64,000 nucleotides of DNA. It comes from Calonectria ilicicola (taxonomy: Eukaryota > Ascomycota > Sordariomycetes > Hypocreales > Nectriaceae). The notes beneath the pieces were generated by a model. That model ran no database searches. It was not told the origin of the DNA and saw nothing but the letters and a program-made list of their open reading frames with translations. Position 1 is the stretch's first letter; each line of letters opens with the position of its first letter. This document shows, piece by piece, positions 22,571 to 33,743 of this stretch. Location: the NCBI GenBank assembly GCA_020809705.1, contig CP085834.1, forward strand, positions 868,001-932,000, given 5' to 3'. The position numbers and the translations under genes are program-made.

Positions 22571-24178
22571 AACATTGATGCAATTCTTTCCTTCTCCGAG
22601 ATCGATTTATATTGGTCTTTGCCACGTAATAAAAATTCTCGTGTTTAGTTTGAATAATGGTCGATGGAAATCTTTGTCAAGGAAATAAAAGTTCAATCTG
22701 TTTTGAAGAATCCCACGACAGGGTGATAGGTGTTGAGTGATGAATTCTATGATTAGCTAGTCTTAGCTGGGGAAGCCATCTTAAATACGACGATCTAAGT
22801 TTTTATGAGGTCGTCGAGGTTGTGCTGTACAGAGGATTAAGTTTATTGTTTCTTAGTTCGGTAAATCATCACCAAACTTAATCGTATCTGCCACTATTAT
22901 GGCCCACGTGGCCTTAGAGCCCCCTCTTTCTCGAGGCCACGATTTCCAAAAAGGAAAAACACTAAAAAAGCTAACCTCGGCAAAAACGATAGGGTTCGTT
23001 GCTAGTTTTTTCAAGATAAGATAGATTGGTAATTTTACAAATGAAGACGGTAGCTTTGTCCTCGCTACCAAGTTTGAATGCTTGGAGAGCAGACTGGGAT
23101 ACTGTCACGCAATGCAAGGTTCCTGGTCGGTGCGATGTGTCGACCAATGGCAAGGCCGTTGCTAATCTTGGCGGCCTTTTGCACACGACCAACAGCGCGA
23201 AGACGGTTCATTCACCAATAGAGAGACGTAATTTCTACAAGGTTTCCCTTCTTGACTGAATTATTTTTCATCAAATACGATGGACAGCCTACATTTGTGT
23301 AGGTTTTCGTGTAAATCTGACCCACTTTGAAATCTAAGTGAGATACAGGTGATTCGTGGCTGTGCCGAGTATTGTGAGCCCCATCTTCAAAATACTCGAG
23401 CAGTACCACTTTTGCTCCAAAACAGACCCAATGATTAAGCTTGTATTTGCGTAGATATTGTGGCATGCTGATTTATCAAATTATTAAGTCAGCTAACCAG
23501 CCAAAACCAATGGAATCCTGCAGCTGACACGTCTTCTTTCAGCTCCAAGATGGAAAATGGCCCCCAATTCTCAACCTTATGGGCTGACCGCAAAAGAAAG
23601 CTTTTGCCCTACCAAGTATCCCATCCGTTCAATAAATTATGATCAAAAATGAGAGAAGTTTGGATTTGAGTTGAAAGAATTATCAAAGTGAAACTGAAAT
23701 AAATGTGGTTGCTGGTTTATCACATCTTGTACAAAGAACGGATTAAAACGAAGGGGGAAATCTTACCAAGTCAGACAGTCCTTGGCACTCCCGCTTGGAC
23801 CTGGCAATTCGCCAAATTTGTCAATGGATGCATGAATGAGGTAAGTGGCGTATTTATTAGAGTGCAGATCATCCTTTTGCTACTGAAAAATGTGGTTTAG
23901 AAAAATGGGCAAAGATCTAATTTTATTTCAGAGCGTTTAGGCGACCATAGTGTCCATGTTAGACTGATGATTCTTTGATTCGAAATGCGCAAGTAGCTAC
24001 ATTAGCTGAGCCTTTTTGCCTTGTGGGCTGCTGGCCCTATTTTGGATGGATCGACTCGGTCTTCAGCCGAGACGCCGCATCATGCAGTGAGCAGCTTCGA
24101 TTAACCCTATTGGACTACCAATGTGCAAATCGGCCACGGGTTATTTTCAAATATGAGCAAGATCATCAGATGAATGAG
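22571..24178. other. Mostly non-coding region with a decayed protease fragment
   Basis: AT-rich sequence with scattered stops. The only recognisable content is the subtilase-like relic at about 22975-23065, listed separately. Minus-strand frames at 23212-23466 show no known domain. Confidence 0.4.
22975..23065 (+). pseudogene. Relic of a subtilisin-like protease exon
   Basis: The plus-strand translation reads TSAKTIGFVASFFK, stop-containing, then IGNFTNEDGSFVLATK. It aligns, gap-free at both ends, with ASAITVGLAASLLK...IGNLKNEDGGSVPAT in the protease at the right edge of the window (opposite strand, 63200-63270). That stretch lies just after the catalytic serine. An in-frame TAG and the loss of all surrounding homology show decay. 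Sequence beyond 23070 cannot be aligned by eye. Confidence 0.55.
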
Positions 24179-25310
24179 ATGGGTTATAAATACTGCGGGT
24201 CGGCCCAGCCTGCTAATTTCTACTTCTCATTTCCTTGCTCACAAAGAAGATACCAGCGAAAAAGGCTGTCGTACCATGCCACTCTTCCAGTGGGGGGGTT
24301 TCAGCTGCGGAGCAGCGGCCCACTCACAGAGAGACGCATCTCTCTTCCCACCGTTCACCTTTTACGTCGAGGGAAAACGACACCAGCTGTATGTTATGAT
24401 AGTTGCAGTGAGGATGCCCCTTATTTGTCATAGTTGAGATGCTAGTAGAAGAAAAATGCTGAAACCAAGATAGATGGTGCATATGTGATTGCACTATCAT
24501 ATGGAAAAACCAGTGCTTTATGTGCTTCCGGCTCTACATTTGTTGCAGTATACAATGATTGTGTCTCTTGCATAGAAGACCATGAAGGAGTGGATCAAAG
24601 CGCTGTCAAGGACTATGTTGCACCGGAATTTGCACAATTCATCGCATACTGTGATGGCCGAAGTGCTGCAGATTCCACGGCAACAGCCACAGTAGAGACC
24701 AGGTCTACAATTGTAACAGTCACCGAGCCATCAGGTCTTGCTCAAACATCGGTTATAGTGGTCACGATGACAGAAAGTGTAGACATCACTCCAACAATGA
24801 CATGTATCAGCTGTACACCTTTGACCTACACTGATGGGGCCGGGGGGGTTCATACTGTCATGGTAAAACCAAACATAACAGGCTACCCTTCAAACCCTGG
24901 TAAAGTCATCAATTTCCAACCCGTTGAGATACTTGACTGATTCGCAGGGGCAGCGTCCTCGGAGACAACCGTGGTGGACGATTCCGGCTCGTCAAGTGGC
25001 GGTTCTAATAAAGGTAAAACTCGTGACCCCTTTAACTTTCTGACAACTAATTTCATTGAAAGCCGTGATAATCGGACCCGTAGTTGCCGTCGTGATAGTG
25101 GTGCTAACACTCCTCATCGCTTTGTTTTTCTGGCGGCGCCGACGGTCAAGGGTTAAGCAACACGATCCTTCCGAAGAACCAAGAACAGACGAACAAAAGT
25201 ACGAAAAAGCTCAACTCCACTCCGATTGTATTCCTCGTGGCCCGACACATGAATTAGAAGCTCAACTCCACTGTAGCCTAGCTCCGAGCACGACCCAAGC
25301 GGTGGAGTAG
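24179..25310 (+). CDS. Cell-surface protein with one membrane helix (Mid2/WSC-sensor-like layout)
   Basis: Splicing at 24408-24473 joins TPAVCYDSC to NGAYVIALSYGKTSALCASG, giving a cysteine-spaced ectodomain (C-x3-C ... LCASGSTF ... YNDCVSCIED) known from uncharacterised fungal surface proteins. A Thr/Ser/Val-rich stretch follows (ETRSTIVTVTEPS), then introns 24900-24947 and 25014-25062, a membrane helix (AVIIGPVVAVVIVVLTLLIA), a FFWRRRRSR stop-transfer and an acidic tail. The 5' end is unclear. A TATA-like TATAAATA lies at 24184 and a pyrimidine-rich leader is followed by an ATG at 24276, but that ATG is in another frame from the cysteine exon, and no signal peptide can be read. The tail may also be shifted: beyond the stop at 25308, another frame continues with VAEMTANEVAAQEIST. 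The gene may be damaged at both ends. Confidence 0.6.
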
Positions 25311-25835
25311 CTGAAATGACCGCAAACGAGGTGGCTGCTCAGGAAATATCAACAGAACAGGGGGAATTAGGACGTGATACATCAGTAACGACAAGTACAG
25401 GGGTTGATAGTACTTGATCCCGTGCACCAAATTGAATTGGATTCAAGGCTGTTCTGATATTAAGAAAGTGGTATGTAGGGCCAAGCAGGGTAGTGTTGAA
25501 CTCTGTGCCCGAATATTCGGAATTAGCATGTCTGTCGTTGCATCGCAACCGGGCACCATCAGCACACAGGTTCAAACGTGAAATAAAAATGCCATCTCCA
25601 ATTGATGATTGAATAGTAATACATTGCTGGCCAGTGGCCGAAAAACGATGCCACGCAGGGATCATACTTCTAATAGAATTATTCATTGATTAAATTCTAG
25701 ATCATCCCATCCCGCATAACCGCGTATAAATATGACGCAAAAACCACCCATGCTATGGTGGTGGGAAATACCCATGCTTAATCCCCCGCAAACCAACCAA
25801 TGATCCACATATGCACCTCGTTTTTGCAGACCCCC
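25311..25835. other. Region between convergent genes, no supported gene
   Basis: Lies between the surface-protein gene and the stop of the large membrane protein. A 115-codon minus-strand frame at 25339-25686 has no domain or homologue I recognise. A plus-strand frame up to about 25417 may be the original tail of the surface protein. Confidence 0.35.
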
Positions 25836-28190
25836 TTATTGCTGTCTGGGGCTGTCCATGTACCTGCTCTGTCTCCTCTGGCGCCATTCTCGCATGTGAA
25901 TAACCGGCGATCGGAGAGTGTCCAAGGGACGATCCTGTGAGACATCGCCTTCCAAGCCAAATCCATTCTTCGTCTCTCCAGCGATGTCTCGCACCTTGCC
26001 GAACCCGACTTTTACGTCTTTCACCTTGCCCTCGTTATCCCAACCCACATTGTTCAAGCTGTGGCCCCTCGTCACAGCGACAATGGATGAAAACCTCGTG
26101 TCTCTGTATGTACGCTCATGACGCATTGCGCTGATGCCGAGTATGACTGCGATGATTGCCAGAAGGATGGCGATGCTATACACGAGCCATAAATCGCGCT
26201 CATGATACTTGTAAGCATTAATTGTTCGCTCCCTCACGCAATTATATTGGGACTCATTAAAGCCATAGTCCATTTTCTGCCCTGCTGTCAGGGTTGGATC
26301 ATAGGCCCATGACACGGCGGCAAATCTCGGGTCTGACATCACCGAGAGCACGATATCCTCGTAAAGGCTCTCAACCACTCTTGGAACGTTGCCGGTGGTC
26401 ATATAATTGCGAGTTTCGATGAGTCGCGTAACGATGGCCTCGGTATTGGCCACTATGTACCCTTCGTTGGCAATTGTCCCATTGAGCATGGTCCGCAATT
26501 GCTTTCCCAATGAATGGTAAGCAGCAACTTTTCGATATTTCTCCCAATCCAAAGGATCCACGTAGTTGCTCTCGGGTGTTGCTGTTGTGTTATCAACCAC
26601 GCTTAAGTTGCCTGATGAGGGCCTGATATCGGAGACGAACTGCGTATCTATAATCAACGAGACATTGTCACGTTTTGTAACTTTGGGGGACAGAATGCCG
26701 TTTTGGTATGACATGTTAACGCGATAGTTCGTAGCATAATGCTCACATCCGATAATATGGGGAGTGAAAGTCTCATTCCACCCCTCTGCCTTGTTATTTG
26801 GGGGGAGATTTGTCGCATTAGCGCCCTTGTTCAGAGAAGAGTAACCGAACCATAGCACAGGTTCTGTTCTGAATGTTCCCGCATTTTTGGGCCATGTTGT
26901 GTTTGGAACTGGCATTCCACCAGGCTCGACTTGTTCGAATTGCTGGACATAATCTCCTGCATCAAGTTTTGCGTAATACTGGTACATGCCGTGTGGCAAG
27001 AGTATGCTGGTGTTGAACGGCGCTTCTGCCCCCCTGAGCTTCTTCACTGGCTCATCAATCCCAGAAGCAAGTACATCGCACTTATAACCTGGACCAGTGA
27101 ACTCTATTTCGACGGAACAGTTCCAGCCTTTCCCGCAGATCATGTTGCTGATATTATTTTGCGACACCGCCGCGCCAAGATATTTACTTCTCGCCGCAAT
27201 TTGCTTAAATTGCGTGCTGGTATCAGTCCAGTAATCAAATGCCGTCGAGTTCATTTTGAGGGGTACATCTTGGGGAGCGACAACGGTTGAGTTCCAGATT
27301 GATACTGATATTTGATAAAAATCATCGTCGGTTTTATTTGGGGCCCGGAAGTAACTTGATACTTCATGATCGAAGTTGAGGGTATAGACGCTAGGGCAGG
27401 TGGTGTTCAGCCACATTCTTTTTGGCTGGACTGAAAGTGTTTCTGACGTCAAAATGACGACCAATGGAGTCGACCAGATGTACAGTGCCAGGAACATGGC
27501 CACTTTGGCGCGCCTAAAGGCTTCGAGGTGGAATAAAGCCGTCAGATCTTCAGCAGCAGCAAACAAAGAATCGACGACACCGAGCGTTAGAATCTTGCGA
27601 CGCACAATCATCCATACGCGCTGACGGTAAGCCAAAATAACGGCAGTCACGAGACTGGTTTTGGCGAAGAAGGACAGCGCAGTTCCGTATCGCAACTTGC
27701 GCAGCTGCCGATCGGGTTCCGTCCCGTCAAGGTGACGGTAGTAGAAATGGTGACCGAGCGCAAATGCGATCCCGGCCACCAAGAAGAATATCATGCTCCA
27801 TGCTGGCGTCCAGTGCCTCTTGTACAATCCAGTGACTGTGGACCAAGATCCTGGCGGCTTGCCTCCGCTCTGGGGTGTTCTCGGTCGGTCTGGTGTTCGA
27901 TCGCTCGGGGGGTATTGGTTCAGAAGGTGCGCGAAGCTATTGTCTCGCTGGTTGTAGAGGGGAGGGTTTTGCTGCAATGGATCCCATATGTTTGGTGGTG
28001 ATGGGTGTCCAAACTCGTTTGACGAATTGGGGTTGTAGCCGAAGTGGTTTTGGCTGGAGTGGGCCGAGTAGCCATGGTACGGAGTTTCTGGGTTTCTTGG
28101 GGAACTAAACGTTTCAGACTGTTGAGTTGGGCTCATGTAAGCCGTCTGGACTGGCTGCCAGTCTGTGTTCCTGGCGTCTTGTTGAGCCAT
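25836..28190 (-). CDS. Large four-helix membrane protein, 784 aa, unknown function
   Basis: A single exon from the ATG at 28190; the frame runs on to 28364 but gains only low-complexity sequence. Residues 1-120 are disordered and rich in Gln, Pro, Ser and Asn. Helices are seen at about 130-150 (WSMIFFLVAGIAFALGHHF), 170-190 (ALSFFAKTSLVTAVILAYR), 230-255 (AKVAMFLALYIWSTPLVVIL) and near the C-terminus (DLWLVYSIAILLAIIAVILG). Between the third and fourth lies a large domain of about 400 residues with many N-x-S/T sites and cysteines, which should be extracellular. A short cytosolic tail follows. This layout (three helices, big glycosylated loop, last helix) is common in filamentous ascomycetes, but no function is known to me. 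Confidence 0.8.
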   Translation of the reverse strand: MAQQDARNTDWQPVQTAYMSPTQQSETFSSPRNPETPYHGYSAHSSQNHFGYNPNSSNEFGHPSPPNIWDPLQQNPPLYNQRDNSFAHLLNQYPPSDRTPDRPRTPQSGGKPPGSWSTVTGLYKRHWTPAWSMIFFLVAGIAFALGHHFYYRHLDGTEPDRQLRKLRYGTALSFFAKTSLVTAVILAYRQRVWMIVRRKILTLGVVDSLFAAAEDLTALFHLEAFRRAKVAMFLALYIWSTPLVVILTSETLSVQPKRMWLNTTCPSVYTLNFDHEVSSYFRAPNKTDDDFYQISVSIWNSTVVAPQDVPLKMNSTAFDYWTDTSTQFKQIAARSKYLGAAVSQNNISNMICGKGWNCSVEIEFTGPGYKCDVLASGIDEPVKKLRGAEAPFNTSILLPHGMYQYYAKLDAGDYVQQFEQVEPGGMPVPNTTWPKNAGTFRTEPVLWFGYSSLNKGANATNLPPNNKAEGWNETFTPHIIGCEHYATNYRVNMSYQNGILSPKVTKRDNVSLIIDTQFVSDIRPSSGNLSVVDNTTATPESNYVDPLDWEKYRKVAAYHSLGKQLRTMLNGTIANEGYIVANTEAIVTRLIETRNYMTTGNVPRVVESLYEDIVLSVMSDPRFAAVSWAYDPTLTAGQKMDYGFNESQYNCVRERTINAYKYHERDLWLVYSIAILLAIIAVILGISAMRHERTYRDTRFSSIVAVTRGHSLNNVGWDNEGKVKDVKVGFGKVRDIAGETKNGFGLEGDVSQDRPLDTLRSPVIHMREWRQRRQSRYMDSPRQQ

Positions 28191-31100
28191 TTTGCTGGCG
28201 TGGAGGCTGTGGTGTCGATCGAGGCCGCTGATGCGACCGTCTGTCTGATTGCGGGGGGATTGAGATGGAGGGGGAGGGGAGAGAGAGGAGGGAGACTGAA
28301 ATGTGAAAATAACGGCCAAAATTTCAGGCCAAGTGGCCGTGGTTAGTTTACTAGCATTGCGCAAATGAGAAATAAATGGAATGGCTAGCTGAGCTGTCAG
28401 ACAGACTTTTTGAGCCTCAGCAATAGTTATGGCTGGGAGGGAGCACGCTGCGGCTGGTCCCCGGCGGCCGGGCTCCCGATGGATGGATGGGTGATGCTGT
28501 AATTACATTACTGCACAGTAATATTTGCCGCAGGTTTGCGGCACCAAAAAGCCCTACAGATCGGTATCTTGGCTCGTAAACCGGGGCCGGGTGTGCGACA
28601 AGATGACGGACCATCTGATTGCCTGCATTACGGTGTCCAATCACGACATGCAGTGGTCAGCCGTAAATGCGGTGTGGTTGCTACGTGTGTGAGCGGGGAA
28701 GAGAAACTCCAGCCATCCCGGTCGCCGATTTGAGACAGTTTGTCCGAGCGAGAACGAGCTAGCTGCTTACAGGCGCCGTCTGACAGCTGATGAATCCTTT
28801 TCAGCCCTAGAAGGAGACGGGCCCGGAACGTGGCCTTAGGGCAGCACAGCATGGTTCATACGGGGCCATAGGGGCTAAGAAAAGAAATTGCGATGAGGCC
28901 ATATTATGGGTTAAACGACAACGAGGGAGGGCAGTATTATGTGGACAAGGTGTATGGGGTTGACCTCTTTTTTTTGGGGGCCAAGAGTATTTGCCAGTGA
29001 TATTCCTCGCTTCGAATCCATATCCAATTATGGCAAAGATGGGTGGGGGTTGGGCTTTTGGCCCCCTCAGCTGGACGCCATCGCATCCGCCTCCAGAGGC
29101 CAGTACAAAGATGGGACCAGCAGCACAAGACACAGGACACAAAATTTATGCCACTTGCTGCTGGTTTGTCCTAAAAAGTCAACTATCGACACGTTTTTTG
29201 ACTGATATTCGCAAGCGACCCACCACTTTGCCCGCGCTTGCCAGTGAGAGCGACCGAGACACGGCACTAACATGCAGCCCTCAGCCTGATTTCAACGCAC
29301 GACCAAAACACCGTCAATCATGGCGCACATAAAAAGCCACCGCCTGCACCTGGGCTCCAGCTGGCTCGCGAAAAGTCTTGGTTCATGGATCGAAGGTACC
29401 CTTGGCCTTGGGCCCCGGAGAGGCGAGTGAGTTTGGGCCTCGCAGACGCACGGCAAATCCAATTCCCCACCGCGGCCGACATGTTGGGATGCCATTCGAC
29501 AGAGGCAAATGAGCCACATCACTTGGGACCATATTCTGCCTTGCGGGCAAGTGCTCACCATGACGGAGAGGAATGCAAGTGGGCGATCTCGCGTTCTAGA
29601 CTGGCTTCTCTGTCAGATTTGCCACCCGCCAAGCCCAATCGCCCACACCGGACGAAAACAAAACGCCCAAAGACGCCGGCAATTCTTTTCCCTTGTGTGT
29701 GTGTATGTTGTGTGACGCCGACACAGCGTCGGAAACTCCCGTCACTCGGTGCGCTGCCCGCCTGTAACAATTCACCACTCGCCCGGCGGTTTTTTTTTAC
29801 TTTTTGTTTCCTTGCTATAGATGATTGGGCTATACAACCACCCAGTGTTCAGTTACATCCTCTGGAGACTTCACTTATGCATACTTTTAGCGCTAACGTC
29901 TTTGGTTCCATTCGTGTTGACACTGGCGCGTGCGTCTAGTGGCTGTGGCTCAAAGTGGCGCGTGATTGCGTGGTGTTGTGGCTTACAATGCTCACTCAGC
30001 TCGCAGAAGCAAGGATTTTGAGTTGAGAACCATGGTATTCCAAGTCGTGGCGTAAACCCAGTCACTCAAGTCCAGGCATCTACATCGGTTTGTCCTTTTT
30101 TGTTCGTTTGCCAAGTTGCCACAATGCCCTTCTCTCGCATTTACGAGCCACCGACCTGCATGACTCCAATCAAGGGGGAAATTGTTACCTAAATGACGTG
30201 TCATGGTAGTGCTGACTGACGCGTAATTGAAGGGCGGAGTGAGGAAGAAAGCCTTGACACCTCAAACCAAGCGGAGCGACCGACCAATTTGGTATCTTTG
30301 TTTTTCAATACGACCGTGTCTCGGAGCTGAATAAGACAAAGTATTTAGGTGAGATGGCTATTTTTACAGGCTCATTCAACTATGACATCCTAGACATGTG
30401 TATACATCTTACATAAAGTTGACATTTCCACAAAACGGATGAGCAATCATGGTGCGATGGTATCTGCATCGCATGGACCAATCAGTGGAGCAAAATCCAT
30501 AGAAATGCAATTTACATGCAGCCTTTATAGTGCATTGAAGTTTTTGGGGGGTTTGTAATGGAATTTAACCCACCTCTCAAACATAGAATAACACAGACGG
30601 CGGAGTTTGTGAGGAGCCTAGGAATCGTTAACATAGTTATCCCCTTTGTAGCCTGGCCATATATAGAACTTTCTTTGAAGGGATATACAATAAAGCTACT
30701 TTCTTGGCAAACATTATTGGTTGGTCTTGGATGCGCCGCAACTTTTATGTAAAAAAGATTGAGAGCAACCCTATAGGCCGTGTTGATTCAACAATTGAAA
30801 ATGCTGCGTGCCTTTTGACTGGACTGGGCTTTTTTCATCGTAACGCACCATGTGATCTCGCGTGAGTATAATTCCATTCTCTGCTTGCGTCGTACAACTA
30901 AGATTACAGCGAGTGGACTATTTATGGCAAGCTTTCGAGATGCATATGAAACATGCAATTCATTTTATATCCCCCACCCTCCACCCTCAAAAAAAAAAAA
31001 AAAAAAAGAATAGAAAATCCATTGTCAGGCTTACTGTATTTTAAGAGCAAATATTACAACTCTAATTTGAATTGACATGTGTTACCATGGCGAACATTTG

Positions 31101-31495
31101 GATTTTGATATGGAATCCACGTCAGCCCAACTAAAATTTAGTAGGCGCGCCACTGTACGAATTTTCGTCTCCAGTTTTCCGTTTAGCGAAAAAGACCGAG
31201 ACATATCTAGATTATCCAAAAAATCGGCAGATGATGACCCGATGTTGCAATGGTTGTGGGAATCATATGTTTTGACCCCAAGGAAACCATCTTCCGGGTG
31301 GATGCGCGGGGAAATCGATAGGGCATGCATCAGGATCATTCATAACCATTCGCGATGAAACAACATCTCCCCCATTCTCTGCTGACGTATTCCGAAAAAG
31401 GGCTTGGATAAAAAGCATCAATCTTGTCCAAGAATAAACCTTGAAATTATTCCTTCATGTGCACCTTTTCATCAATTAGCAAACCCTGACGCATC
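28191..31495. other. 3.3-kb gene-poor region between divergent genes
   Basis: All open frames overlap one another on both strands and show no domain. Contents seen: a GC-rich patch near 28440-28480, a CCG-N8-CGG palindrome at about 28530-28545 (a possible Zn2Cys6 site), T runs near 29790 and an A17 run near 30990. A pyrimidine-rich and AT-rich zone before 31496 is the likely MFS promoter. No tRNA or transposon structure was recognised. Confidence 0.4.
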
Positions 31496-33298
31496 ATGGC
31501 TGGGAATCCAGAACAGATTGTCGAGGCCAAGGCTTCTACGACGGCAGTCGAAGACGCAAAAGCATCACTTGAAGAGGGGTTGCCGGACGCCTTGCGAAAT
31601 TATAGCTCAGATGAGCTTCAGGTGCTGGAGAAAGCTCTGGTTCGCAAAGTCGACCTTCGAATGTTACCCATCCTCCTTATCCTTTTTCTACTAAACGTTC
31701 TTGACCGCAACGCCATCGCCAATGCACGACTAGGCGGGCTGGAAGACACGCTCGGACTTGACGATGTACAGTATCAGACAGCTGTCATGGTCCTTTGGGG
31801 TAAGATTCATCATCATCTTGAGCATCGTGGAAAAATTGCTAATTTGGCGGCTAGCTGGTTATATTTCCATGATGATTCCATCTAACATGTTGCTGTCTAT
31901 CTTCAAGCCTCGAATCTATCTTCCAACTGTGGTCATAATTTGGGGTATTGTATGTTTTACTTCTACACATTGGTGTTCCAGAGCGACTAACATGATAGGT
32001 TTCTGGTGCCACTGGATTTGTTCAAAACTTTGCCGGCATTGTTTCTTTGCGTTTTCTGGTAGGCGTAACTGAAGCACCCTACTTCCCTGGCTGTGTATTT
32101 CTCTTGTCATCATGGTACACAAAATCTGAGCTTCCCTCTCGAATTGCAATATTCTACTCAGGTTACACGCTCTCGTCGGCCTTTGGAGGGCTCATAGCAG
32201 CAGGTATTATAGGCAACATGGATGGAGCTGGGGGCTATCCAGCCTGGGTAACTTTTTATCATCATGTATGAGATTTGCAAGCTAACAAGTCTCTAGAGAT
32301 GGGTTTTTATCATCGAAGGTTCTGTCACCATTGTGGTGGCCTTTCTCGGCTATGTGCTGTTGCCGAATTACCCAGAAAATACGCCATGGTTGAGTGAAGC
32401 CGAGGCTGCGATGGCTCAATACCGACTTTCAAGGGAATTAGATGGAGAGACAGACGACGTCAAAGATTCCGTCTTTGTTGGCTTGAAGCAATCCTTTGCT
32501 GACCCAAAGGTGTGGCTGTTGGTCTTGATTTTGACTGGTGCTGTTGTCGGAATGAGCTTTACCTGTGAGTCTTGTTGTTCAAAGGGCTTTACCTCCAGAA
32601 AAACTGATTTTTCTTCCAATCTAGATTTTTTCCCTTCCATTGTCCAAACATTGGGATTCCCAAATGTTGAAACACTACTTCTAACGGCACCTCCATACTT
32701 TTTAGCTTGTATGTTTTCGATCACAAACTCGTGGCACAGTGGGAGAACTCAAGAGCGATGTTTCCACATTGTTACAGGATGCGTTATCTCGATTATCGGC
32801 CAAATAGTATCTACATCAACCCACAATACTGGGGCCAGATATTTTGTGAGTCAATGTACCGTGTATCTTCTTAAACTGCGACAAGAAGGGTGTTCTGACA
32901 ACACTGCTCTTAGGCTATGTTCCTCCAGGCTGCAGGGTCATTTTCAGTCTTTCAACTGATCTTATCTTGGATTTCGAGCACTATTCCTCGACCAAAGGTC
33001 AAAAGAGCTGTTGCTTTAGCTCTGTGCACAGCAATTAGTAATGCGACAAATATCAGCACGGCATATCTTTATCCAAGTTCAGACGCCCCGTAAGTAATGA
33101 TATATAATCTACCATTTGGTATTGACTAACATCACGATCCGGTATAGGCTTTATCGAAAGGGTTGCATAGTTATTAGCGTTGCGTTGCTGGTCTGTTTAT
33201 CTTCTTCCATTACACTCCGCACCTGGCTTCAACGGGAGAACAGAAAGAGTGAGAGTTCTGCAAACGCCAGTCTTCAAACTTTCCGTTATGTTCTATAG
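31496..33298 (+). CDS. MFS anion:cation symporter (Dal5/TNA1-type), 7 exons
   Basis: Exons 31496-31799, 31855-31949, 31999-32247, 32297-32564, 32625-32845, 32914-33089 and 33148-33298 join in frame with canonical splice sites. Typical elements: a charged N-terminal tail, then LVRKVDLRMLPILLILFLLNVLDRN, the family's helix 1 with its Asp-Arg; YISMMIPSNMLL; the helix 4-5 motif SLRFLVGVTEAPYFPGCVFL; and WRWVFIIEG spanning an exon join. The middle loop has LPNYPENTPWLSEAE, and the second half begins with a PSIVQTLGF block and LLLTAPPYFLA. This is the fungal family carrying organic anions such as nicotinate, allantoate and pantothenate. The substrate cannot be told. Twelve helices seem present; no disabling change was seen. 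Confidence 0.88.
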
Positions 33299-33743
33299 TT
33301 ATAGACCTCGACCTTAAGAAGGGGAGTTTTCAAACTGGATACATCCTGACTCTTGCCAATATACAAGTACTATGCATAGAATGTCATCACGGGTTAATTG
33401 ATGTAGTAGAGAGGATACTAAGACCAAAAGTGAACTGACGTTGGCCTCTGTTTGAGGATGGCGAGACGATCTAGGTGTACGATACTGCCTAACTCGGCAG
33501 GGAGCAAGATGATGAATGCAGTATCTGTATCGTCAAGTTGCCAGGGGAAATCATCATCCTGCATCAAGATCTACTTTGATGTGAATTTACAGGGAACTTT
33601 CGGCTGGGAGTTTGATGGCCTGGGTATCAAGTTCACAATTGGACCCTTATCCCGCTGTTCGTTGAAAAAATCAGCGATGAGCTGGCCTTCCAAAATGTGT
33701 TCGACCATGGGAACAGAGATTGTGTTAGTAATTATTCTCAAGC
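33299..33743. other. Short region between convergent genes
   Basis: Lies between the MFS stop and the F-box stop. A 45-codon minus-strand frame (from ATG near 33712) and a 99-codon plus-strand frame are present, without recognisable domains. Confidence 0.35.

Noticed and set aside
23180..23210. DGSFTN on the plus strand, matching a motif in the right-edge protease
   Set aside because: Not colinear with the decayed protease block just upstream; most likely chance.
25339..25686. 115-codon minus-strand frame
   Set aside because: No domain, signal peptide or splice partner; it overlaps the possible tail of the surface-protein gene on the other strand.
28417..30204. Many 60-180 codon frames on both strands
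   Set aside because: They overlap each other in GC-rich DNA, have low-complexity composition and no domain.
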